A stretch of 64,000 nucleotides of DNA. Origin: Dietzia aurantiaca (lineage in GTDB: Bacteria; Actinomycetota; Actinomycetes; Mycobacteriales; Mycobacteriaceae). The first letter of the stretch is position 1. Each line of letters begins with the position of its first letter. Of this stretch, positions 9,301-16,588 are shown piece after piece. The stretch is taken from positions 120,785 through 184,784 of the forward strand of contig NZ_JAIFXZ010000006.1 in NCBI RefSeq assembly GCF_021033825.1, read 5' to 3'. A program made the translations under genes and the position numbers. Below the pieces are notes generated by a model. That model searched no databases and was not told where the DNA came from. It saw only the letters and a list, made by a program, of their open reading frames with translations.

Positions 9301-10242
9301 GATCGACACCTCGCCGAGCCCGTCCAGCGGCGCGGCGCACGCCACGACGGTGGCCTCGGTGGGGCCGTAGGTGTTCCACACCTCGCGTCCGTCGCCGGAC
9401 AGTCGCGCCGCCAGTTCCGGCGGGCAGGCCTCGCCGCCGAGGATGACCATGCGGATCTCCGCGAGCATCGAGTTCGGCCACATCGACGCGAGCGTCGGAA
9501 CGGTGGAGATGACGGTGATGCCGCGGTCGCGGAGCCACGGGCCCAGGTCGAGTCCGGACTTGACGATCGACCGCGGCGCCGGCACCAGGCAGGCGCCGTG
9601 GGCCCAGGCCAGCCACATCTCCTCGCACGAGGCGTCGAACGCCACGGACAGCCCGGCCAGGACGCGGTCCCCGGGACCCAGCGGGGCGTCCTGCAGGAAG
9701 ATCCGGGACTCGGCGTCGACGAACGCGGCGGCGCTGCGGTGCGTCACGGCCACGCCCTTGGGCAGGCCGGTGGTGCCGGAGGTGTAGATGATCCAGCAGT
9801 CGTCGTCCCCTGTCGGCGCCCGGCGCAGTGAGGTGTCGACGCGGCGACCCGGGCCGGTGACGACCATGCCCTCGGCCCGGTAGATGGCCGCCACCTGCGC
9901 CTGGCCGAACACGAGCTCGGCACGTTCCGGCGGATCCTCCACGTCCACGGGCACGTACGCGGCTCCGGCGGCCAGCGTCGACAGGATCGCCAGGTACAAC
10001 TCGGCGGTGCCGGAGGGCATGTGGATGCCGACCCGGTCCCCGGCCCCCACGCCCTGCTCGTGCATCCATCGCGCGGAGGCGTGGATCTGCTCCCACACCT
10101 GCCCGTAGCTCAGGATCCGGTCTCCGTCGTCGAGGCACGGCGCGTCGGGATGCCGCTCGGCGGCGGCACCGAGGACATCGAGCAGTGTCCTGGGATCCGG
10201 GGCGTGTGAGCTGCGGAGATACTGCTCTGGGATGGTGCGCAC
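6394..10242 (-). CDS. Pls/PosA-family single-module NRPS, predicted poly-lysine-type synthetase
   Basis: This 1282-residue protein has an adenylation domain (about 20-490; core Y-T-S-G-T-T-G-L-P-K-G at 153-163), a carrier domain with phosphopantetheine site L-G-G-G-S534, then six membrane helices in three pairs separated by three soluble domains. The soluble parts include hexapeptide-repeat-like stretches. There is no condensation or thioesterase domain. This is the layout and length (about 1319) of Streptomyces epsilon-poly-L-lysine synthetase Pls, whose three soluble domains polymerise the amino acid. Specificity residues aligned to GrsA are D203 A204 E207 S246 I267 G269 T291 V299 V300 K481. 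They resemble the lysine code I recall for bacitracin synthetase (DAESIGSVCK). Lysine or a related basic amino acid is therefore the predicted monomer; the product is not proven. Confidence 0.85.
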   Translation of the reverse strand: MRTIPEQYLRSSHAPDPRTLLDVLGAAAERHPDAPCLDDGDRILSYGQVWEQIHASARWMHEQGVGAGDRVGIHMPSGTAELYLAILSTLAAGAAYVPVDVEDPPERAELVFGQAQVAAIYRAEGMVVTGPGRRVDTSLRRAPTGDDDCWIIYTSGTTGLPKGVAVTHRSAAAFVDAESRIFLQDAPLGPGDRVLAGLSVAFDASCEEMWLAWAHGACLVPAPRSIVKSGLDLGPWLRDRGITVISTVPTLASMWPNSMLAEIRMVILGGEACPPELAARLSGDGREVWNTYGPTEATVVACAAPLDGLGEVSIGLPLDGWDLAVVDDDGHPVGYGESGELVIGGVGLARYLDPEKDAEKYAPMETLGWERAYRSGDVVRLEEDGLYFNGRVDDQVKIGGRRLELGEVDTAVSALPGVSAGAAAVKKTDAGQPVLVAYLVARDPAGFDLAEAAGILREHLPAGVVPRLTLVDELPTRTSGKVDRAALPWPLAATSAAESELDGTEAWVAELWSSALGADVSGVDEDFFALGGGSLAAAHVVVKVRERFPAVTVSDIYDRSRLGDFAEFLDGLEPEAEVEPRNVRPVGRAAQLVQVLATLPLLTVTGVQWLTWLGVANNIGAELGASWARPVSWWVLAVMAVLLLLPVGRMVVTAGLCRVLMAGVRPGAHPRGGSVHIRLWAAERLVEASGAASLAGAGWLTTFARLLGATIGRGADMHTLPPVTGLLTVGDGASIEPEVDLAGHWVDGNVVHIGAIEIGENAVVGARSTLLPGATIGRGAHVEIGSAVVGAVKAGKRYAGSPALKRGKRGSSWPSEPAPHSRGWSLIYQVSALVLGGMPLVALTAGLALVAWGSRDAESLARLALQTTLWSIPGALLAFAVLTAFTLVTIRLLSIRLGPGFHPVHSRTAWQAWCSERIMDAARNWLYPLYASMLTPIWLRMLGAKIGKDVEASTVLLIPSLTTVRDGAFLADDTMVAPYELGSGWMRLEHAQVGKRAFLGNSGIASAGRKVPARGLVAVLSSAPQKAKKGTSWLGSPPQKLPRAVTDTDDARTYQPPRRLKAARGAWETLRLIPVWMSFLLLCSVLVLMQAAHQQWGFAVAAVTSGLVLAYAGLVAMLLAVLAKWLFVGRIRAGEQPLWSSFVWRNEVADSFVELLAAPWMARPASGTPVLNAMLRLLGSRLGRGIWCESYWLPEADLITLGDGATVNRGCVVQTHLFHDRIMQIDTVDLEAGATLGAHCVTLPASSIGAGSTVGPASLVMRGDRIPAGTRWQGNPISPWRG

Positions 10243-10248
10243 GTGCGG

Positions 10249-10254
10249 ATGTTA
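10249..10254 (-). promoter_or_regulatory. leaderless -10 of the pls-like gene
   Basis: TAACAT on the minus strand lies six bases before the GTG at 10242 with no ribosome site between. This fits a leaderless transcript and supports the chosen start. Confidence 0.45.
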
Positions 10255-10318
10255 TCCCGGCCGGATGAACAGCACGTTGATGGCCGACGGGCGTGCTGCC
10301 CCGGGGGCCCCGTGGACG

Positions 10319-10837
10319 TCAGCGCCCGGCCGTCGGCGCCACCACCGCCTCTTCGAGGGACCGCAGCGACTGCTCGAGGAAATCCGGGCGGAACGGGGGC
10401 AGTCCGAACTGTTCGGAGAGCTGTCGGGGCACGGCGCTCCAGTCGTAGGTCAGCTGGACGCGGGTGCCCTCGGCGGTGGGTTCGAGGTCGTAGCGCCATG
10501 TCCATCCGCCGGTGCCGAGGACGCCTTCCTGGTCGTACTGGCCGGGCTCCCAGGCGAGGGCGCGGTCCTGCTCGAAGGCGATCACGCGGTTGTGCATCGT
10601 GTAGGGCTCACCGTTCTGCGGGAAGCCCATGTTCATGCCGAACACCTGGCCCACGTGGGTGAGGGGCTCCGCGTCGATCGCGTCGCGGACCCAGTCCCCG
10701 GGCTCGGTCTGGTGGTGCCGGGTGGGGTCGGCCAGGAGTGCGAATACCTCCGCCGGCGGGGCCGCGACGTGGTGGTCCACCACGAAGCGGTCGGCGGTGG
10801 GGTCGTTCGGGTCGTCTCGGTTCGGCTCTGCGGTCAT
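10319..10837 (-). CDS. SRPBCC (START/AHSA1-like) family protein
   Basis: This 172-residue soluble protein has an SRPBCC fold pattern: D-x-x-V-x-A-P-P-A-E-V-F-A-L-L-A-D-P near the N terminus, a central beta region and a C-terminal amphipathic helix (S-L-R-S-L-E-E). The family binds hydrophobic ligands in a cavity, and the ligand here is unknown. An AGAGGACAGG ribosome site precedes the ATG at 10837. It lies 45 bases after the VOC gene on the same strand, so both probably belong to one transcript controlled by the divergent HxlR regulator. Confidence 0.75.
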   Translation of the reverse strand: MTAEPNRDDPNDPTADRFVVDHHVAAPPAEVFALLADPTRHHQTEPGDWVRDAIDAEPLTHVGQVFGMNMGFPQNGEPYTMHNRVIAFEQDRALAWEPGQYDQEGVLGTGGWTWRYDLEPTAEGTRVQLTYDWSAVPRQLSEQFGLPPFRPDFLEQSLRSLEEAVVAPTAGR

Positions 10838-10882
10838 GGTCCTGTCCTCTGCTTCCCGGATGTTCGGTGGGCGGCCGGGATC

Positions 10883-11215
10883 TCAGTCGCCCACCAGTAC
10901 GACACGGTTGCCGTCAGGGTCTGCCAGTTGCAGGATGCGTCGTCCGCCACCGGGGCCCGGGCCGTCGTGCCGGATACCGTGTTCGGTCGCTCGTGCAGCG
11001 GCGGCGTCGAGATCGGTTTCCTCGATCACCACGGTGGACCCTCCGGCGCGGTCGGGTTCGGACCACACCTGGAGACCGAATCCCTCGCCGGGGTGCCATT
11101 CGATCAATCCGTCCATCGGGCGGGCGTCGGGTGCCCGGCCGAAGAGGTCCGAGTACCACCGCTCGGCGACCCGGAGGTCGGAGACGGTGGATTGGGCGAG
11201 TATGCCGACGATCAT
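10883..11215 (-). CDS. VOC (glyoxalase/bleomycin resistance-like) protein
   Basis: This 110-residue single VOC domain has two beta-alpha-beta-beta-beta halves. Typical patterns are V-x-D-L-x-x-A-x-x-W-Y-x-D-L-F at the start and L-Q-L-A-D-P-D-G-N-R-V-V-L-V near the end. I chose the ATG at 11215 because GGGAG lies six bases upstream; the longer open frame would run over the opposite hxlR gene. Metal ligands and substrate cannot be assigned. It is divergent from hxlR across 99 bases containing two palindromes, so it is a likely HxlR target. Confidence 0.75.
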   Translation of the reverse strand: MIVGILAQSTVSDLRVAERWYSDLFGRAPDARPMDGLIEWHPGEGFGLQVWSEPDRAGGSTVVIEETDLDAAAARATEHGIRHDGPGPGGGRRILQLADPDGNRVVLVGD

Positions 11216-11242
11216 GGCGACTCCCGATCGGTGATTGCTAGT

Positions 11243-11289
11243 TGCAAGCACATTCAGGAAAACACAGCCGCTAGTAGACTGCAAGCAGT
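11243..11289. promoter_or_regulatory. two palindromic operator candidates (TGC-AA-GCA)
   Basis: TGCAAGCA occurs at 11243-11250 and 11280-11287. The second is extended to ACTGC-AA-GCAGT (11278-11289). Both lie in the 99-base gap between the divergent VOC and hxlR genes, 37 bases apart. This is the arrangement expected for HxlR dimers controlling both directions. Confidence 0.45.
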
Positions 11290-11314
11290 TTTTCCTACGA
11301 ATCGGGAGGGATCG

Positions 11315-11827
11315 GTGACGGTCACGCCGCGCTCGGGCTGCCCCATCAACGCCGCGGTCGAGATCCTCGGCGATCGTTGGAGCCTCGTCGTGCTCCGCGA
11401 CATCATGTTCGGCGACCGCCGCCACTTCCGGACCCTGCAGCGGGAGTCCCTGGAGGGGATCGCCTCCAACATCCTCGCCAGCAGGCTCCGCGACCTCGTG
11501 GCGGCGGGTTTGCTCACCCGTGAGGACGTCGGAGCCGGTCGGCGCGCCACCTACAGCCTCACCGAGCCCGCGATCCAGCTCGTGCCCGTCCTGGCCGAGC
11601 TGGGCTGGTGGGGCCTGCGTCACCGACCCGGTTCAGCCGCGCTGCAGGTCCGTGCGCGGATCCTCCACGAGGGCGGTCCGCAGTTGTGGCGGGAGTTCCA
11701 GGACGAGCTCCGCGAACTCCACCTCGGGATCCCGGTGCCCTCGACCGGCGGCCCGACGGTGCGTGAGAGATTCGAGGCGGAGTACGAGCGGGCGTCGGCC
11801 GAGTCCCCCGCCCCGGACGCCGGCTGA
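11315..11827 (+). CDS. HxlR-family winged-helix regulator
   Basis: This 170-residue protein carries an N-terminal HxlR-type winged helix (residues 8-95): C-P-I-N-A-A-V-E-I-L-G-D-R-W-S-L-V-V-L-R-D, then F-R-x-L-Q, I-A-S-N-I-L-A-S-R-L and the wing G-R-R-A-T-Y-S-L-T. A Cys sits at the usual sensory position near the N terminus (C9). The GTG at 11315 follows a GGGAGGG ribosome site by four bases. It is divergent from the VOC-SRPBCC pair, with paired palindromes between them, and is probably their regulator and self-regulated. HxlR proteins commonly sense aldehydes, quinones or thiol stress; the signal here is unknown. Confidence 0.85.
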   Translation: MTVTPRSGCPINAAVEILGDRWSLVVLRDIMFGDRRHFRTLQRESLEGIASNILASRLRDLVAAGLLTREDVGAGRRATYSLTEPAIQLVPVLAELGWWGLRHRPGSAALQVRARILHEGGPQLWREFQDELRELHLGIPVPSTGGPTVRERFEAEYERASAESPAPDAG

Positions 11828-11900
11828 CCCCGCCCGATCCGTCGACGGGCCTGCGCCGAACCGTCCCCCCGGCGGCCGCCCGGCTGGTTTGATGGCCTGC

Positions 11901-12683
11901 ATGACAGGGCTATTGGCGGACAAGGTCATCGTGATCATCGGCGCAGGTCCCGGCTTCGGCCGGACGCTGGCACTTGAGGCCGCGCGCGAGGGCGCGACGG
12001 TCGTGGTGGCGGCGCGGACGCAGGAGCGTCTGGACCAGCTGGCCGACGAGATCACGCAGGTGGGTGGCCGGGCTATCGCGGCCGCGGTCGACGCCACCGA
12101 CCCGGACTCGGTGCGCGCCCTGCGCGAGACGGTCGAGCAACACACCGACGCGGTCCACGGCCTGGTCAACAGCGCCTTCGCGGTGCCTAGCATGAAGTCG
12201 CTGGCGGAGACCGAGCACGACCAGATCACCCGCGGCATCGACCTGTCCGTGATGGGGGCTCTACGCGCCACGCAGGAGTTCACACCGCTTCTCGAGACCG
12301 GGGACGGCTCCGTGGTGATGATGGCCTCGGCCGTCATCCACCACTCCCGCGAGCGCTACGCGGGCTACAAGATCGCCAAGACCGCGCTGGTCGCCCTGGG
12401 TCACTCGATGGCCACGGAACTCGGCCCGCGCGGCATCCGCGTCAACACGGTCGCACCGGGCTACATCTACGGCGACACCCTCAAGGCCTATTTCGAGCAC
12501 CTGGCCGGCAAGTACGGGGGTTCGGTCGAGGACGTCTACCAGCACACGGCCGCCAAGATGGACCTGCGCCGCCTGCCGACCGAGCGCGAGATCGTGGACC
12601 CGGTCCTGTTCCTGCTCTCCGACCGGGCCTCGGCGGTCACCGGCCAGACCCTCACCGTCGACTGCGGCGAGTTCCACACCTGA
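11901..12683 (+). CDS. short-chain dehydrogenase/reductase
   Basis: This 260-residue classical SDR binds NAD(P) through G-A-G-P-G-F-G-R (about 14-21). This variant of TGxxxGxG has Pro in the middle. The catalytic set is present as Ser (M-A-S-A), Y-A-G-Y-K and an N-S-A-F strand. The C-terminal V-T-G-Q-T-L-T-V-D-C-G is typical. I chose the ATG at 11901 because a TTTGAT hexamer lies seven bases upstream, suggesting a leaderless start; ATG 11892 is three codons longer. The substrate is unknown. Some actinobacterial SDRs of this type act on mycofactocin-linked alcohols or steroids, but nothing here decides that. Confidence 0.85.
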   Translation: MTGLLADKVIVIIGAGPGFGRTLALEAAREGATVVVAARTQERLDQLADEITQVGGRAIAAAVDATDPDSVRALRETVEQHTDAVHGLVNSAFAVPSMKSLAETEHDQITRGIDLSVMGALRATQEFTPLLETGDGSVVMMASAVIHHSRERYAGYKIAKTALVALGHSMATELGPRGIRVNTVAPGYIYGDTLKAYFEHLAGKYGGSVEDVYQHTAAKMDLRRLPTEREIVDPVLFLLSDRASAVTGQTLTVDCGEFHT

Positions 12684-12859
12684 CGAACTCCGGGCCGGGA
12701 ACCGGGCGACCCCGAACCGGGATCAGGGTCGGAAATCCGGGTTCGTCCCCGATGTGGTGCGGGCGCGACGGGAGGACAGTGGGAGTCACCGGGGGAGAGA
12801 TCCCCGGCCCACCACCCCCACGAGGACGACGACACCGCCGTCCACAAGGAGTTCCAGTC

Positions 12860-13066
12860 ATGACCAGCTTTCCCACTTCCCAGCCGAAGCGTCTGGCCCG
12901 GTCCGAGGACCGTTGGATCGGCGGTGTGGCCGGTGGCCTGGCGAACTACTTCGGGCTCGATCCGGCACTGGTCCGCGTCCTGTTCGTGGCATCGCTGCTG
13001 CTTCCCGGCCCGCAGGTGCTCATCTACGTGATCCTCTGGTTCGTCATGCCGAATTCCGGAGCCTGA
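12860..13066 (+). CDS. PspC-domain small membrane protein
   Basis: This 68-residue protein consists almost entirely of a PspC domain. R-x-x-x-D-R-x-I-G-G-V-A-G-G-L-A-N-Y-F-G-L-D-P-x-L-V-R is followed by one hydrophobic helix ending in W-F-V-M-P. An AAGGAG ribosome site lies nine bases before the ATG at 12860. The longer open frame upstream is not needed. PspC proteins take part in envelope-stress responses in enterobacteria; single-domain actinobacterial forms are common and uncharacterised. Confidence 0.85.
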   Translation: MTSFPTSQPKRLARSEDRWIGGVAGGLANYFGLDPALVRVLFVASLLLPGPQVLIYVILWFVMPNSGA

Positions 13067-13116
13067 TCCGGTACTGCCGGGGGCCGGGGCGGCAGGGGCA
13101 TGGCAGTCTCTAGGCC

Positions 13117-13977
13117 ATGAGCGATTCCGACACCACCACCCCCGGCGAGTACGCCTCGGTCCGCATCGAGAAGGGGACCCGGCACCCGCACGTCGCCCAG
13201 GTCACCCTGATCGGCCCGGGACGCAACAATGGCATGGGCCCGGACTTCTGGGCCGAGATGCCCCGCGTGATGGCCGAGCTCGACGCGGACCCCGAGATCC
13301 GTGCCGCCGTCATCGCGGGCGACGGCCGTAACTTCTCCTACGGCCTCGACCTCATGGCGATGATGCCGCAGTTCATGGAGTTCCTGCCCCGGGACAAGGC
13401 CCCGGACGCCTCGCGCAACGAGCGGATCCTCGACTTCGTGGAGACGATGCGTCAGGCCATCGACTCGGTGGCCGCGGCCCGGACGCCGACCATCGCGGCG
13501 GTCCAGGGTCGCTGCATCGGCGGCGCGATGGACCTCATCTCGGCGTGCGATGTGCGGCACGGCTCGGCGGACTCGTCGTACTCGGTTCGCGAGGTCAAGG
13601 TCGGGATCGTCGCCGACATGGGCTCACTCGGCCGCCTGCCCTACATCATCGGTGCGGGCCTGACCCGTGAGCTTGCGCTGACCGGCCGCGACATCGACGC
13701 CGAGACCGCACTGCGCTACGGACTCATCACCAACGTCGCCGACGACGCCGCGGGCGTGCTCGACTCCGCGCACGCGACCGCCGCCGAGATCGCGGACAAT
13801 CCGCCGCTCGTCGTGCGCGGCACGCGCGAGGTGTTGAACCGCGCGACCGAGGGCCCGATCCGCGAGTCCAACCGCTACGTCGCCACCTGGAACGCGGGCT
13901 TCCTGGCCTCCGCGGACATGATGGAGGCCGTCAGCGCCGCGCTCGAGAAGCGCGACGCCACCTACACCGGCCGCTGA
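13117..13977 (+). CDS. crotonase-family enzyme, dienoyl-CoA isomerase-like
   Basis: This 286-residue crotonase has an oxyanion-hole pattern A-G-D-G-R-N-F-S-Y-G-L-D (about 67-78) and Q-G-R-C-I-G-G-A-M-D. In the active-site segment R-E-V-K-V-G-I-V-A-D-M-G, the Glu and Asp match the acidic pair of delta3,5-delta2,4-dienoyl-CoA isomerase (ECH1) rather than the two Glu of hydratases. Double-bond isomerisation during unsaturated fatty-acid breakdown is therefore the best reading. A CAGTCT hexamer lies seven bases before the ATG. It stands alone between the PspC gene and a convergent MMPL gene. Confidence 0.8.
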   Translation: MSDSDTTTPGEYASVRIEKGTRHPHVAQVTLIGPGRNNGMGPDFWAEMPRVMAELDADPEIRAAVIAGDGRNFSYGLDLMAMMPQFMEFLPRDKAPDASRNERILDFVETMRQAIDSVAAARTPTIAAVQGRCIGGAMDLISACDVRHGSADSSYSVREVKVGIVADMGSLGRLPYIIGAGLTRELALTGRDIDAETALRYGLITNVADDAAGVLDSAHATAAEIADNPPLVVRGTREVLNRATEGPIRESNRYVATWNAGFLASADMMEAVSAALEKRDATYTGR

Positions 13978-13982
13978 GCGCG

Positions 13983-14035
13983 CCCGCACGCCGCGCACCC
14001 GCGCGCCCGCACGCTGCGCACCCGCACGCCGCGCA
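13983..14035. repeat. three copies of a 15-base repeat
   Basis: CCCGCACGCYGCGCA occurs at 13983-13997, 14006-14020 and 14021-14035 with one variable base. It lies just after the crotonase stop, in a 196-base convergent gap that otherwise shows no gene. Confidence 0.6.
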
Positions 14036-14173
14036 CCCACCTGCACAAACGAGAAGAGGGTTTCGCGCATCTGCTCTCGGGCGGGATGTGCGGAATGCTC
14101 TTCCCGTTCGTGGAGGGGGCCTGTGCGAGACGGGCCGGGCCGCGGCGGGCGGGGCCCACCCCGGCCGGCGCGG

Positions 14174-16573
14174 TCAGCCGACGCTGACCGTCTCCCGCTC
14201 GTCCGCGGCGGCGGGGGTGGCCCCCGGCGCCTCGACGGCGAGGTTCTCGCCCTCGATGTCCACCTTCGGCAGGATCTTCTCCAGCCAACCGGGCAGCCAC
14301 CACGCCTTGTCGCCGATGAGGTACATCAGCGACGGCATGATCACCATGCGCACCACGAAGGCATCGAAGAACACGGCCGCGGCGAGCGCGAAGCCCATGG
14401 TCTTGATGAAGGCCATGTCCATGAGGATGAACCCGCCGAACACGCTGATCATGATCACCGCGGCGGCACTGACCACGCGGGCGCCGTACTTGTAACCGTG
14501 CACCACGGCGTCGCTGGCGGATTCGCCGTGGGTGTACGACTCGCGCATCCGGGAGACCAGGAACACCTGGTAGTCCATGGCCAGGCCGAAGACCAGGCCG
14601 ATGAGGATGATCGGCAGGAAGCTGATGATCGGGGTGCCCTCGACCAGCCCGAGCCAGCCCCACTGGAAGATCGCGACGGTCGCGCCGAGCGTGGCCAGGA
14701 CGGACAGCAGGAAGCCCAGCGCGGCGGTCAATGGCACGACGATCGAGCGGAACACCACCATGAGCAGCAGGAACGCCAGGGTCACGACGATCGCGAGGTA
14801 CGGGATGAGCGCGTCGAACAGCCGCTCGGACACGTCCGCCTGGATGGCGGTGATGCCGGTGATGCCGTAGTTCGCGCCCGTCTCGGCCGTGTAGGCGTCG
14901 GCGTGGTCGCGCATCGCGTGGAGGAGGTTCTCGGTGGCCTCGTCGGTGGGGCCGGTCGAGGGGGTCACCAGCAGCTGCGCGGTGTCGGCGCTCAGCGGGT
15001 CGGCGGGATCGCCGTTGGTCATGACGACCTGGGCGTTGACCACGCCCTCCATGTCGCGGAAGTCGGCGGCGGCCGTCTGGAAGGCGGGCATCCGCTCCTC
15101 GGCGGGGATGTCGGTGGCGTCGACGATCGCGAGCAGCGGTGCGTTGGCGCCGGGGCCGAAGCCGCGCTCGAGGAGGTCCGAGGCGTCGCGGGCGGGGGTG
15201 CCCTGCTCCATGGTGGTGTCCGACGGCAGCGCCAGACGCATGGAGCCGACCGGGATGGCGAGCAGTGCGAGGATCACGACACCACCGGCCAGGCCGATCC
15301 ACGGCTTGTCGCGCATGGCCTTGGCGAAGCGCTCGCCGGTGGTGTTGACGCCCTCGTCCTCCGGGTCCGGCGCGGTGATCTTCGGCAGGCGTCCGGCGAA
15401 GACCTTGCCCTTGAGCGCGCCGAACAGCGCGGGCAGGAGGGTCAGGGCGATGAGGACGGAGACCACGACGGCGCCGGCCGCGGCCAGGGCCATCACGGAC
15501 AGGAAGGGGATGCCCACCACCGTGAGGGCGACGAGCGCGATGAACACGGTGAGCCCGGCGAACACGACCGCGGAGCCCGCGGTGCCGACCGCGCGGCCGG
15601 CGGCGTGTGCCCGGTCGTCGGTGAGTCGGATCTCGTGCTTGTACCGGCTGGCGATGAACAGGGAGTAATCGATCGCCACTGCCAGGCCGAGCATGGTGGC
15701 CAGGATCGGCGTCATGTCGTTGACCTCGACCGTGCCCGACAGGGCGTGGACCGAGAGCACGGCGATTCCGACGCCGACGATCGCGGTGACGATGGGCAGG
15801 CCGGCGGCGACGATCGAGCCGAAGGTGATGGCCAGGACGATGAGGGCCACGACGATGCCGATGATCTCGGAGGTGAACCCGATGGCGCCCATGTCCTGGG
15901 CGGCGGGGCCGTTGTAGGCGACCTCGAGGCCGAGCGCCTCACCGGCGTCGGTGACGTCGGTCAGCGACTGGCGCTGCTCGTCGGTCATGTCGACGGCGCT
16001 GGGGGTGATCTCCGTGTCGAAGCCGGCCTGGACCTTGTAGACGGACTCGTCCGCGGACAGGGGTGAGACCGTGGCGGCGTCCGTCTCGGCCTGCGCCGGG
16101 TCGCCGCCGGCGGCGGTGGTCTGCTCGATCAGGCCCGCGGACTGCGCCTGCACGGCGGTGAGCCACGGCTGGTCGCCGGGCGCGCCGGCCGCGAGTGCCT
16201 CGGCGGGCAGGCCCAGCGTGCCGACGGCCTCGGGCGCGGCGAGCCCGGGGATGTCACGGATGGAGTCGAGGACCTCCGCGACCTTCTCCTGGTTCTCCGG
16301 GGTGGTCAGCGGGCTCGAGTCCGGCGTCGCGATGACCATGGTGAAGGTCGGTGCCGTCTGCGGGTCCTCGCCGGAGTCGCTGGCGAAGCGCTCGGTGAGC
16401 AGCGTCTGCGCCCGCTCGGACGGGATTCCGGGGATGGTGAACGAGCTGGATGCGGGGGCGGAGAACGCCGCCGCGAGCCCGCCGACCACGGCGAGGAGGC
16501 CGATCCAGGAGGCCAGGACGATGTACCAGCGCCGGTACGAGGCCCGCCCGATGCGGTAGAGGAAGGAAGCCAT
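14174..16573 (-). CDS. MMPL-family RND transporter
   Basis: This 799-residue inner-membrane transporter has the MMPL layout: one N-terminal helix, a large periplasmic loop (about 40-225), a bundle of five helices, a second loop (about 425-570) and a second bundle. The proton-relay type patterns A-I-D-Y-S-L-F (first bundle) and A-M-D-Y-Q-V-F-L (second bundle) are present. It exports lipids or drugs using the proton gradient, and the substrate is unknown. At 799 residues it is shorter than MmpL3 and lacks its long cytosolic tail. It follows a TetR gene by 15 bases on the same strand and is probably repressed by it. Confidence 0.9.
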   Translation of the reverse strand: MASFLYRIGRASYRRWYIVLASWIGLLAVVGGLAAAFSAPASSSFTIPGIPSERAQTLLTERFASDSGEDPQTAPTFTMVIATPDSSPLTTPENQEKVAEVLDSIRDIPGLAAPEAVGTLGLPAEALAAGAPGDQPWLTAVQAQSAGLIEQTTAAGGDPAQAETDAATVSPLSADESVYKVQAGFDTEITPSAVDMTDEQRQSLTDVTDAGEALGLEVAYNGPAAQDMGAIGFTSEIIGIVVALIVLAITFGSIVAAGLPIVTAIVGVGIAVLSVHALSGTVEVNDMTPILATMLGLAVAIDYSLFIASRYKHEIRLTDDRAHAAGRAVGTAGSAVVFAGLTVFIALVALTVVGIPFLSVMALAAAGAVVVSVLIALTLLPALFGALKGKVFAGRLPKITAPDPEDEGVNTTGERFAKAMRDKPWIGLAGGVVILALLAIPVGSMRLALPSDTTMEQGTPARDASDLLERGFGPGANAPLLAIVDATDIPAEERMPAFQTAAADFRDMEGVVNAQVVMTNGDPADPLSADTAQLLVTPSTGPTDEATENLLHAMRDHADAYTAETGANYGITGITAIQADVSERLFDALIPYLAIVVTLAFLLLMVVFRSIVVPLTAALGFLLSVLATLGATVAIFQWGWLGLVEGTPIISFLPIILIGLVFGLAMDYQVFLVSRMRESYTHGESASDAVVHGYKYGARVVSAAAVIMISVFGGFILMDMAFIKTMGFALAAAVFFDAFVVRMVIMPSLMYLIGDKAWWLPGWLEKILPKVDIEGENLAVEAPGATPAAADERETVSVG

Positions 16574-16588
16574 GTGCTCTGGTTTCTC

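Noticed and set aside
7528..9831. 767-codon plus-strand frame inside the pls-like gene
   Set aside because: It runs exactly opposite conserved adenylation and carrier motifs and has no domain of its own.
13983..14035. Short direct repeats as a CRISPR array
   Set aside because: The units are 15 bases with irregular or no spacers and there are no cas genes.
14123..16066. 647-codon plus-strand frame opposite the MMPL gene
   Set aside because: It is Asp/Gly/His-rich antisense noise; the minus strand codes a clear transporter.
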